A model generated the notes under the pieces. The model saw only the letters and a program-made list of their open reading frames with translations. It did no database searches and was not told the DNA's origin. From Mucilaginibacter rigui (GTDB lineage: Bacteria > Bacteroidota > Bacteroidia > Sphingobacteriales > Sphingobacteriaceae): DNA of 64,000 nucleotides. The translations under genes and the position numbers were made by a program. This document shows, one piece after another, positions 19,679 to 27,212 of this stretch (the stretch's first letter is position 1; the number at the start of each line of letters is the position of its first letter). The DNA lies in the NCBI RefSeq assembly GCF_014773275.1, contig NZ_JACWMW010000002.1, positions 62,001 through 126,000 of the forward strand. The letters are read 5' to 3'.

Positions 19679-20052
19679 CAGGTAGTTTGGTCAAATGTGT
19701 TTTTTAAATGTTTTTCGGTTGATCTGAAAAGCACCATCACTGTGGCAAAAGCGCCCACAAGCATTAAAATAATTTTAGTAAGGGTACGCGCTTCGGGGCT
19801 TAGGGGTAACAGCATAAATAATGCTGTAATAATTATGCCCGTTATTACCAACACCCACCCGCATTTAATGATAAGCGCGGTAGAGTAGCGGTTGCCTTCG
19901 TCCCAGTTTTGCTGGTTTTTCATGGATAGCGTGGTGCGGTAGCCGTAAAGGCTGTTGATCTGTTTTGGCGGGTAGCGCTTTTGTATAAGCCCCGCCAGGA
20001 GGAATAGTACACCTATCAGGTGCGGGCCAACTATCCAGTTTGCAAATATCAT
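19678..20052 (-). CDS. SdpI-family membrane protein
   Basis: 124 residues with three hydrophobic helices (about 7-23, 60-80 and 86-108). The motif [25 protein letters not shown] is the SdpI/YfhL core. SdpI in Bacillus is an immunity protein and signal-transducing repressor partner; most homologues have no known role. Both ends overlap neighbours by ATGA (20049-20052 with the CsaA-like gene and 19678 with tadA), so all three are one translationally coupled unit. Confidence 0.8.
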   Translation of the reverse strand: MIFANWIVGPHLIGVLFLLAGLIQKRYPPKQINSLYGYRTTLSMKNQQNWDEGNRYSTALIIKCGWVLVITGIIITALFMLLPLSPEARTLTKIILMLVGAFATVMVLFRSTEKHLKNTFDQTT

Positions 20053-20384
20053 ATCAGTTTACTGCCATTGGGCACAGGTTTATCAATAGCGCTGAGTACA
20101 ATATCGCCGTTCTCATCGGCAAGGCCGGTTACCAAAAACTCCGACATAAACGTGGCTATCTGCTTTTTAGGGAAGTTTACCACGCCCAGTATCTGTTTAC
20201 CGGGCAACTCTTCTTTTGTATAGTGTTTGGTGATCTGCGCGCTGCTTTGTTTAATGCCCAGCGGCCCAAAATCAACTTTCAGTTTATAAGCAGGTTTACG
20301 CGCTTCGGGGAAGTCGGCCACCTCCAGTATAGTACCGGCACACAGTTCAACCTTTTCAAAATCGTTCCAAGTAATGGTTTCCAT
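20049..20384 (-). CDS. CsaA-like tRNA-binding domain protein
   Basis: 111 residues, a single OB-fold EMAP/tRNA-binding domain: [32 protein letters not shown], then [25 protein letters not shown] and [18 protein letters not shown]. This matches CsaA, a small dimeric tRNA-binding protein with proposed chaperone activity. It is the first gene of the coupled csaA-sdpI-tadA unit, and tRNA links it to tadA. Confidence 0.88.
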   Translation of the reverse strand: METITWNDFEKVELCAGTILEVADFPEARKPAYKLKVDFGPLGIKQSSAQITKHYTKEELPGKQILGVVNFPKKQIATFMSEFLVTGLADENGDIVLSAIDKPVPNGSKLI

Positions 20385-20682
20385 ACGGGCAAAGGTAGGG
20401 TGTTGCTTTTAATTATGTTTGTGTCCGTCCGTTTTTTTGTGCGGACATGGGCGGACGAAGGTATTGAGTGTGTGTTAATGAAGCATGCCAGGTATCGAAC
20501 GAGCGTAAAGGCCTGACAAAAAACCGGGCCAAAAGGTAAAGGCTCTGTGCGGGGAAGACAAAGTAACAGCCCTCCGCGGCGAATGAGCGGCGATATTATT
20601 AGCGTGCCGATCTATAACCTACTTACTGCTCGTAGAAGATTTCTCCTCGTACCTCGTTCGAAATGACATGGCGGTGTGAGGT
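20385..20682. other. Intergenic region with GTCCG hairpin a and a dispersed palindrome
   Basis: No gene is seen. GTCCGTCCG (20423-20431) faces GCGGACATGGGCGGACG (20441-20457), the leftmost copy of the GTCCG hairpin family. At 20634-20668 lies a copy of the GATTTCTCCTCGTACCTCG half-palindrome found at 14488. The stretch between them is low-complexity repeat debris without recognisable coding potential. Confidence 0.7.
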
Positions 20683-21213
20683 TTACTGCCTTATCTTCTT
20701 AACCGTTTCTGTTAAATGCGCCAAATGGTGGTTACCGTGCCAGGCGTACAGGGCCAGGTTCTTTTTTAAGGGCGTTACGCTGCCACTCTCCGGATGGATG
20801 AAGGTGCGGTTCCACTGGTCTTCGCTAAAGGTTTCAAAAAGGGCTACCATGTGCTGGTGGATACCATCGAGCATTTTAAGGGATGGCTCAACGGGCAGGC
20901 GGTAATCGGGCTGTATGGCCCAGCCGGCCTCGTCATATGGTTTTATGGTGGGGTTATTTTCGGTAATGGCCAGTTTAAAGCGGCAAAGCGAGTTCATGTG
21001 GCTGTCGGCAAGGTGGTGTACAACCTGGCGCAGTGTCCAGCCGCCGGTGCGGTACTGGGTGTCCAGCTGCTCGTAGGTTAAACCTATAATAGCTTCGCGG
21101 ATGCGGCCCGGCAGGGTGGCAATTTCGTGGATCCAGCGGCGCATATCATCTTCCGTGTACGATACCGGGGGTACGAATTTCCCTATCGGGTAGCGCATTT
21201 GTTCGTCTGTCAT
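20683..21213 (-). CDS. YfiT/DinB-like putative metal-dependent hydrolase
   Basis: 176 residues. The three metal-binding histidines of the DinB/YfiT fold are present: WTLRQVVHHLADSH and, near the C-terminus, YAWHGNHHLAHLTE. The opening RYPIGKFVPP is typical of the YfiT/BstA bacillithiol-transferase-like family. In bacilli these conjugate bacillithiol to electrophiles; in Bacteroidota the thiol cofactor is uncertain. Single gene. Confidence 0.85.
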   Translation of the reverse strand: MTDEQMRYPIGKFVPPVSYTEDDMRRWIHEIATLPGRIREAIIGLTYEQLDTQYRTGGWTLRQVVHHLADSHMNSLCRFKLAITENNPTIKPYDEAGWAIQPDYRLPVEPSLKMLDGIHQHMVALFETFSEDQWNRTFIHPESGSVTPLKKNLALYAWHGNHHLAHLTETVKKIRQ

Positions 21214-21291
21214 GGTGCTTAAAATGTTAAATTTTGTTGTTCCGTAAGGAATTGGGCTAATTTAGCGTTTTACAGTTATTTTGGTTTACTG

Positions 21292-23118
21292 ATGATTAAA
21301 AAGTTACTGCTGATATGCCTTTTGCTTAAATGTACCACCGGCTTTGCCGAAACCATCCGCACCGATGTATTGGTGGTAGGCGGCGGGGCAGGCGGTGTTG
21401 CCGCGGCCATACAAAGCGCCCGCAGTGGCATCAAAACTCTGCTGGTAGAGCAGGGCCCCTGGCTGGGCGGCAGCGCAACCAGCGGCGGCATGTCCATCGT
21501 TCCCGAAAACCGTAACCTGGCATCGGGCATTTACGCCGAGTTCAGAGGCCACATCCGCGAGTTTTATAAGCCCCGTTTAGGGTACGATACCACCCGCAAC
21601 GCCCCTTTGGTGTTTGAGCCGTCCACCGGTGCAGCTATCCTCAAAAAAATAACCGATACCGTTAAAAACCTTACCGTAAAGCTTAACACCCCATTTACCT
21701 CCATCAAAAAAGATGGTACCGACTGGGTAGTTACCGTAATGGATAACGGCAAGCCCCTCATCATTAAAGCAAAAATAGTGGTTGATGCCACCGAGCCTGG
21801 CGATGTAGCCGCTGCCGCAGGCGTACTGCTTACCGCAGGGTTTGATAGCCGCGACGATACCAAAGAAGCCCTTGCGCCCGGGAACGCCACCAACCAGATA
21901 CAGGACATCAGCTACCTGGCTATCCTGAAAGATTTTGGCCGCGATGCCGACCGCACCATCCCCAAACCCGAAGGCTACAACGCAACGCAATACGCCTGCC
22001 TGAAGGCTGCCGATGTAAAAAAACTGCTTGCCGCTGCCGTATTGCCTAACGATAAATACCTTATTAACTGGGAAAACTGCGGCAACCAATACTCCGTTAC
22101 TGCCGACGACCTGAAACCCGAGAACCGCGAGGCCACCTTTGCCAAGGCAAGGCTGCGTACGCTGGGGCTCATCTATTACCTGCAAACCGCCCTGGGCCAA
22201 AAAAACCTTGGCCTTGCCGACGATTTTAAAACCGCCGACCACCTGCCGTACCTCCCCTACATACGCGAGAACCGCCGCGCCGCAGGCATGGTACGCATGG
22301 TATTGGATGATATTTACACCCCCTACAACCGCCAAAGCAAGCTTTACCGCACCAGCATTGGCGTGGCCGATGCCCTGCCCGGGCAGCACTACAGCGTAGC
22401 CGGTGTGCCGCATATTGCCTACCCGCCCTTCCCGGCGTTTAGCGTGCCGCTGGGGGCCGTGGTGACTAAAGATCAGGAGAACCTGCTGGTGTTAGAAAAA
22501 GCCCTCTCGGTAACGCATCTGGTGAATGGCGCTGTTACCAGCCCCGCCGTACAAATAACCATTGGGCAGGGCGCCGGGGCTGCTGCCGCTTTCTGCATAT
22601 TTTTTAAGCGCACTACCAAACAGCTTGACGTGCGCACCATACAGGGCGAGATACTTGACCATAAAGGTACCCTGCTGCCCTTTGCCGACATTGCCCAAAC
22701 CGACCGCGACTTCCGCGCCATACAGCAGGTGGCCGCAACGGGCATGCTGCAGGGCGTACAACAACCCCACGGCCAAACCGCGCAGGTATTGTTTATGCCC
22801 GATAGCGCCGTGCGCACTGCCGAGGTGCAGCCGCTGCTTACCGAGCTATACTCGCGGGCCTTTATATGGTTTGGTAAAGAAAAACCTGGCGAAACCTTTA
22901 CCCTGAACAACCTGCTCAGCTACATCAGCGAAATTACCCTGCGCGACCCTGCCGAGCTACAGGAAGCCATCCGCCGTACCTGGAAAACGTATTACCGCTT
23001 CAGCACCCCGTTCAATCCCAAACGCCCCGCCACCCGCCGCGAGTTTGCCGTACTGGCCAACCGTTTCTTTAACCCCTTTGCCCGCCGGGTTGATATAACC
23101 GGCAAACTGGTTGATTAG
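21292..23118 (+). CDS. FAD-dependent oxidoreductase (secreted, FAD_oxidored type)
   Basis: 608 residues. A signal peptide (about 1-20, ending GFAET) precedes the dinucleotide-binding motif TDVLVVGGGAGGVAAAIQSARSG and LLVEQGPWLGGSATSGG. VVDATEPGDVAAAAG and a late AVTSPAVQITIGQGAGAAAAF complete the FAD site. The C-terminal 120 residues (about 480-600) resemble an SLH/linker-like tail. The family includes xanthan-lyase-annotated and polysaccharide-linked flavoproteins; the substrate is unknown. The gene is markedly GC-rich compared with the AT-rich genes downstream. Confidence 0.82.
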   Translation: MIKKLLLICLLLKCTTGFAETIRTDVLVVGGGAGGVAAAIQSARSGIKTLLVEQGPWLGGSATSGGMSIVPENRNLASGIYAEFRGHIREFYKPRLGYDTTRNAPLVFEPSTGAAILKKITDTVKNLTVKLNTPFTSIKKDGTDWVVTVMDNGKPLIIKAKIVVDATEPGDVAAAAGVLLTAGFDSRDDTKEALAPGNATNQIQDISYLAILKDFGRDADRTIPKPEGYNATQYACLKAADVKKLLAAAVLPNDKYLINWENCGNQYSVTADDLKPENREATFAKARLRTLGLIYYLQTALGQKNLGLADDFKTADHLPYLPYIRENRRAAGMVRMVLDDIYTPYNRQSKLYRTSIGVADALPGQHYSVAGVPHIAYPPFPAFSVPLGAVVTKDQENLLVLEKALSVTHLVNGAVTSPAVQITIGQGAGAAAAFCIFFKRTTKQLDVRTIQGEILDHKGTLLPFADIAQTDRDFRAIQQVAATGMLQGVQQPHGQTAQVLFMPDSAVRTAEVQPLLTELYSRAFIWFGKEKPGETFTLNNLLSYISEITLRDPAELQEAIRRTWKTYYRFSTPFNPKRPATRREFAVLANRFFNPFARRVDITGKLVD

Positions 23119-23863
23119 GTGAGTGTGGTTGTTTTGACGAGTGAAGCGCCGCTTTGGTTCCCCTCTTGAGAGGGGTTAGGGGTGTGTTTACCGATATGTA
23201 AAGCACCCTGTCATGGTGAGCCTGTCGAACCAGCCGCCTCGCAAAATCCTTCGACAAGCTCAGGATGACAAGGGGTTTGGTTCCCCTCTTGAGAGGGGTT
23301 AGGGGTGTGTTTGCCGATATGTAAATAACCACCCTGTCATGGTGAGCTTGTCGAACCACCCGCCTCGCAAATCCTTCGACAAGCTCAGGATGACAAGGAG
23401 CTTTGGTTCCCCTCTTGCCGATATGTAAAGCACCCTGTCATGGTGAGCTTGTCGAACCACCCGCCTCGCAAATCCTTCGACAAGCTCAGGATGACAAGGA
23501 GGTTGGTTCCCCTCTTGAGAGGGGTGTGTTTGCCGATATGTAAATAACCACCCTGTCATGGTGAGCTTGTCGAACCACCCGCCGCAAATCCTTCGACAAG
23601 CTCAGGATGACAAGGAGGTTTGGTTCCCCTCTTGAGAGGGGTTAGGGGTGTGTTTGCCGATGTGTAAATAACCACCCTGTCATGGTGAGCCTGTCGAACC
23701 ACCCGCCTCGCAAATCCTTCGACGAGCTCAGGATGACAAGGGGGTTTGGTTCTCCTCTTGATAGAAGTTCCAACCAATCACCAATCAACTATTCACTGCT
23801 CACTAAACTTGTCCGTCCGTCCGCTGCTGCCGCTGTTGCGGACAACCGCCGGACGCTTTCCAT
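23119..23863. repeat. Tandem array of composite palindromic units plus GTCCG hairpin b
   Basis: GGTTCCCCTC starts units at 23156, 23279, 23405, 23505, 23622 and (degenerate) 23748, spaced 123, 126, 100, 117 and 126 bp. Each unit joins a CCCCTCTTGAGAGGGG palindrome, the linker TTTGCCGATATGTAAA, and a pair of about 20-bp arms (TGTCATGGTGAGCTTGTCG / CGACAAGCTCAGGATGACA). Single copies or pieces recur at 27615-27655, 61312-61380 and 63030-63092. Open frames across it give LSLSKD-type peptides and are not genes. GTCCGTCCGTCCG (23811-23823) facing GCGGACAACCGCCGGACGC (23838-23856) is hairpin b. Confidence 0.85.
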
Positions 23864-24820
23864 CTACACAAATGCAACGTCACCCAAATCCACCCCCTTC
23901 TTCCTGTCGGCGGCTGTGGCTAAACACTCCAACTCGTTCGATACCCTGAACGTGGTACCTGGTAGCGCCCTTTGCAACTCCATAGCCTTTAACTTCCATT
24001 TACTGTAAGCATTCACATCGGGGAACAGCATCACTTTACGGCCATGTAACACTTTGCATTTAGCGGGGTTCAGCCCCTCTAAACTGCCGCTGGCCAGCCA
24101 TATAAAGGCAGGCATTAAGGCGGCAGCTATTATGGCGGTCTTTTCGCTCTCTACAATAGCCACGGGCTTGTATGGCCCCGCAATCAGCAAATGCTCGCCG
24201 AATAAACATTGGTTCAGCACAAAGTTGGCAGGCTGCTGCCCGTTGCCCCCGTCCATCTGTTTCAAGATATGGGTATGCGCCCAGGTAATGTGGTTATAGG
24301 GTTGCTTAACGCGCCTGCCGCTTTGTTTATCATACAGCATTATTTTGCCGGTACGCACATAACCATCGGCATCAAGCTGCCAAAACACGGTAGCGCCGTG
24401 CCAGTGGCCGCTGGTGCCTATGCGGTATTGCTGTGCAAGGCGTGCGGCTACATCCAGCCCAAACCTGCCAATAAGGTACTGATAAAAGTTATTCCTGTGG
24501 TAATCTGCAAAGCTGCTGTTCACATAATCGGGGCTTATGTAATAGTCGGGCTGCTGTGCTGTGCGCTGCCTATGGTTAGGGGCTATTTGCCTGCTTACGG
24601 TGGCTACAGGATAATTCCCTATTGCCGCAAAATACTGCTTTGGGGTAAAATGGTAGCCGCAGTTATCCTGCCGGTTGCAAAGGCCAACGTGCGGGGCAAG
24701 GTGTTCGCCGGTACCGGCATCAATATAGCGGGTAAAGGTTTTGGTGCGATGGTTGCACCCGGGGCAGCGGTAGCGCGATGGCGCACCACTGTAGGGTTGT
24801 AAGTGGTATTTGTGAGTCAT
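23864..24820 (-). CDS. DUF6371-type primase-like protein (zinc finger plus Toprim-like region)
   Basis: About 318 residues. The N-terminus has a zinc-finger pattern, CPGCNHRTKTF with later cysteines in GLCNRQDNCGYHF, as in CHC2-like primase fingers. The C-terminal half has VAIVESEKTAIIAAAL (Toprim-like motif I Glu) and HGRKVMLFPDVNAYSKW (motif II Asp, where the second Asp is Asn). Such proteins are encoded beside RepA-like ATPases on Bacteroidota mobile elements and are thought to act in DNA replication. Here it follows such an ATPase. ATG 24820 is preferred; ATG 24835 lies within a repeated CTTCGCGTCAT sequence. No mobilisation gene accompanies it. Confidence 0.7.
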   Translation of the reverse strand: MTHKYHLQPYSGAPSRYRCPGCNHRTKTFTRYIDAGTGEHLAPHVGLCNRQDNCGYHFTPKQYFAAIGNYPVATVSRQIAPNHRQRTAQQPDYYISPDYVNSSFADYHRNNFYQYLIGRFGLDVAARLAQQYRIGTSGHWHGATVFWQLDADGYVRTGKIMLYDKQSGRRVKQPYNHITWAHTHILKQMDGGNGQQPANFVLNQCLFGEHLLIAGPYKPVAIVESEKTAIIAAALMPAFIWLASGSLEGLNPAKCKVLHGRKVMLFPDVNAYSKWKLKAMELQRALPGTTFRVSNELECLATAADRKKGVDLGDVAFV

Positions 24821-24882
24821 TATGCTTCGCGTCATTGAGTCATTGGGTCATTGTTCTTCGCGTCATCTGCATATCTTAATCC

Positions 24883-24926
24883 CGTCCGTCCGTCCGGGGA
24901 GTACGGCACCTGCGGACGGACGGACG
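24883..24926. repeat. GTCCG hairpin c (perfect inverted repeat)
   Basis: CGTCCGTCCGTCCG (24883-24896) and CGGACGGACGGACG (24913-24926) are perfect 14-bp arms around a 16-nt loop. It sits 10 nt after the ATPase stop, between it and the primase-like gene, so it could act as a transcript end or processing site as well as a DNA signal. Confidence 0.85.
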
Positions 24927-24936
24927 CTTTTACGGG

Positions 24937-25971
24937 TTAGCAATTGATGGCGGCTTTGAGCAGCCTGTCGGCTTTTTGGTGCGATATGTTCAGCTCGTTG
25001 CCAATATCGCGCAGGCTGTAGCCCTGGGCACTCAGTTCAACCGCTTTGGCCGTAAGCTCCTCGTTGGTATTGCCCTTTTTGCGCATCAGCTGCTGCCATT
25101 CCTCGCCAAAGGCTACAAACTCATACTGTAAAAAGTTATTGGGCTTGCTAATGCGGCAAAGGCAAATGTTGCTGTCGCCGTACACCTGCTCGGTATTGCG
25201 CTGTTTTATCTGTTTAAGGTAGCGCATGCTGTTATCGGCGTTGCTTTCGCCAATGGTGAAGGCACTGTCGCAAAAGTTCATCAGCATTTTACTGCCCTGC
25301 AAATCGTTACGGGTAATGGGCTGGGTTAGGTCGCGCTTGGGGGTGTGGGCCAGTACCAATATGCTTAGGTCGTACTTATTTTTGAGGTTTTTAAGCTGTT
25401 TCATTAACGGCAGGGCGCCTGCTGCCTGCTCGGTTTCGTTACGCAGGTAGGTAAGGTTATCAATAATAAGCACCTTGGCGTTGGTGGCAATAACGCAGCG
25501 TTCAAGGTCGTGTATCAGGTACTCATCAAAATCGTTAAAGCCGTTTGGCAGTTCAATATCCGAGTTGATCTTGCCGCGTAAAAAGTTTTGGTTAAACTGG
25601 TAATGGTTGGTGTACTCGTCAGAGTAGCGGGCTTCAAACTGTTTGTCGGTAAGCTCAAAATCGCAATACACAACGGGTTGGGCGGGTGCTTCCACCTCAA
25701 AGGGGGCAATACCAGTGCCTTTGGTAATGGCATCGGCAATTTGTACAGCAAGGATGCTTTTGCCCAGGTTGCTATCGGCAAACAGGATGCACACCTCGCC
25801 CTGGTGCCAAAACTTACCAAAAAGCATCAGCGGGATAGCGGTTTGGCTGGCCTCCTGCATCCAGTAGTTGGCATCGCGCACCATCAGTACGCTATCGTTA
25901 ACGGCATCGGGTTGGTTTAACAGGTTTAGGCTGCGGGTTTGCAGGTCGGCAGCGTTTAGGTTGAGGGTCAT
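24937..25971 (-). CDS. RepA-like AAA (AAA_25) ATPase with C-terminal HTH
   Basis: 344 residues. The RecA-like core has FADSNLGKSILAVQIADAI (Walker A with the first Gly replaced by Ala), VVYCDFELTDKQFEARY, Walker B VLIIDNLTYL, and LSILVLAHTPKRD. The order matches hexameric RepA/RSF1010-type replicative helicases. The last 40 residues, AVELSAQGYSLRDIGNELNISHQKADRLLKAAI, form a helix-turn-helix like resolvase or sigma region 4. It is probably the first gene of a two-gene replication module with the primase-like gene, separated by a perfect GTCCG hairpin. Confidence 0.78.
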   Translation of the reverse strand: MTLNLNAADLQTRSLNLLNQPDAVNDSVLMVRDANYWMQEASQTAIPLMLFGKFWHQGEVCILFADSNLGKSILAVQIADAITKGTGIAPFEVEAPAQPVVYCDFELTDKQFEARYSDEYTNHYQFNQNFLRGKINSDIELPNGFNDFDEYLIHDLERCVIATNAKVLIIDNLTYLRNETEQAAGALPLMKQLKNLKNKYDLSILVLAHTPKRDLTQPITRNDLQGSKMLMNFCDSAFTIGESNADNSMRYLKQIKQRNTEQVYGDSNICLCRISKPNNFLQYEFVAFGEEWQQLMRKKGNTNEELTAKAVELSAQGYSLRDIGNELNISHQKADRLLKAAINC

Positions 25972-26597
25972 ATAATTGGTGATTTAGTGAAATAGTGATT
26001 TAGCGAATTTTAAATTCAGCGAGTTAGTGAAAGGGCTTCCTCAATCACTAATTCACTAAATCAGTCATTCACTAATTATAAATGCGTAGCATTTATTAGA
26101 AATAGCCCCTCCAATAACCCATTTTAACAAGAGGCTTTCAACAGTGCCCCGTTAAAGGCAGCTGCGCTATAGTACGATGTTTGGTTGGGTGTCCGTCCGT
26201 CCGTGAGAGCCAATGGCTGCGGACAGTTGCGGACGGGCTAACTGCCCGGGAGGATTATGTCCGATACAAATATAAAGAAATATCTGTATATAATAAAGAA
26301 TATTTTAAAAAAGTGTCCGGGAGTGTCCGAAAGGTTGGGGAGGGGTGGACGGACGGACGGGGGGGATAGATGTTCCAAGCTTTTTAGCTACCTCTTGGGG
26401 CGTTTCTTTTATAGTTATAAGATACTTATCGTCAAATACTATAACCGTTTTCTAATCCATCATGTCGCTCGTGAATTTCTCTAAAATATCGTACAAAATT
26501 GATATAAACGGGGTTATCCAACTTTATTCTTAATGCTTGTGAGCAGTATTATCTTCGCCATGATTTTTTAATAAAGTTAATATTATTAGTTTTATAA
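25972..26597. other. Intergenic region with inverted repeats, hairpins d and e
   Basis: 25974-26078 is an imperfect long inverted repeat of GTGATTTAGTGAAATAG and CACTAATTCACTAAATC words. Hairpin d: GTCCGTCCGTCCG (26191-26203) with GCGGACAGTTGCGGACGGGC (26219-26238). Hairpin e, in opposite orientation: GTGTCCGGGAGTGTCCG (26313-26329) with GGACGGACGGACGG (26347-26360). An AT-rich gene remnant lies on the minus strand at 26305-26548. No intact gene is seen. Confidence 0.7.
26305..26548 (-). pseudogene. AT-rich frameshifted gene remnant
   Basis: Two overlapping minus-strand frames read as protein-like sequence but lack a start. 26432-26548 gives SQALRIKLDNPVYINFVRYF and EIHERHDGLENGYSI, then stop. 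26305-26451 in another frame gives TVIVFDDKYLITIKETPQEV then AKKLG. One frameshift would join them. After AKKLGTS the frame runs into hairpin e and stops at 26305, as if the hairpin had cut the gene. No family recognised; a chance open frame in AT-rich DNA cannot be excluded. Confidence 0.35.
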
Positions 26598-27212
26598 ATG
26601 GAAATTAAAGTTCAGAAGAAAAAAGCGATAGAAATTTTAGAGGAATGTCGAGACAAAGTGTTTAGTGATGAATTTAATCAAATCGCTTGGAAAGCTGAAA
26701 CGATCGAGCATTTAAATGAAATCTTCAATACAGAAGATAAAGGCCATAAAATAGATAATTTCGTTTTTAGGTCGCCTTTTTCAAAAACGAATTCCCCTGA
26801 ATATATAAATTATCGCAAAATAACTGCTCAGAAGTTAATTCAATCGTATATTGATATAATTAAAACTCATGTTGATGACGCAGAAGTTGATGAAGGTAAC
26901 AAATTTCAACAAGAGATTTTTCAGCTAAATGTCGACATTTCTCGATTTCAGAGTGAAAATACTCAACTTCAAATCAAAACTCAAAGTTTGCAGAATTTAA
27001 ATCAAACAATTGAAATCGAATTAAATGTTGCAAAAAATAAAATTAAGCATTTGGAAGAAAATACAGTCCAACTAACAGGTATAACTTTAGAAAAGCTTTG
27101 GCTTTTATTAAAGCGTCTTCCCATCGTGCAGCTTTGGGGGCTCATTACAGGAGTTTTTGCTGTTTTAGGATTAATCTATTGGTTTGGCACATTGACAATA
27201 GTACATAATTAG
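26598..27212 (+). CDS. Hypothetical coiled-coil protein with C-terminal membrane anchor
   Basis: 204 residues, family not recognised. The first 80 residues are charged and helical; about 90-155 is a coiled coil (NVDISRFQSENTQLQIKTQS, then LNVAKNKIKHLEENTVQL). One hydrophobic helix (LWGLITGVFAVLGLIYWFG, about 178-197) ends the protein, so it is a tail-anchored or single-pass membrane protein facing the cytosol. Base composition is about one third GC in the lines counted, far below its neighbours, and codons such as ATA and AAA prevail. This suggests recent transfer. It lies between hairpins e and f. Similar architectures occur in phage-defence and stress loci, but no function can be assigned. 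Confidence 0.6.
   Translation: MEIKVQKKKAIEILEECRDKVFSDEFNQIAWKAETIEHLNEIFNTEDKGHKIDNFVFRSPFSKTNSPEYINYRKITAQKLIQSYIDIIKTHVDDAEVDEGNKFQQEIFQLNVDISRFQSENTQLQIKTQSLQNLNQTIEIELNVAKNKIKHLEENTVQLTGITLEKLWLLLKRLPIVQLWGLITGVFAVLGLIYWFGTLTIVHN

Noticed and set aside
21577..22413. Long minus-strand frame of 278 codons
   Set aside because: It is the shadow of the GC-rich FAD oxidoreductase frame and has no family features or spaced start.
23119..23760. CRISPR array
   Set aside because: The units are 100-126 bp, differ internally, contain palindromes and have no unique spacers or cas genes.
23069..23777. Several minus-strand frames with LSLSKD and RQAHHDR peptides
   Set aside because: They translate the tandem palindrome array; the peptides repeat with it and have no start or domain.
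24209..24802. Plus-strand frame of 197 codons opposite the primase-like gene
   Set aside because: Shadow frame; the opposite strand has the zinc-finger cysteines and Toprim-like motifs.
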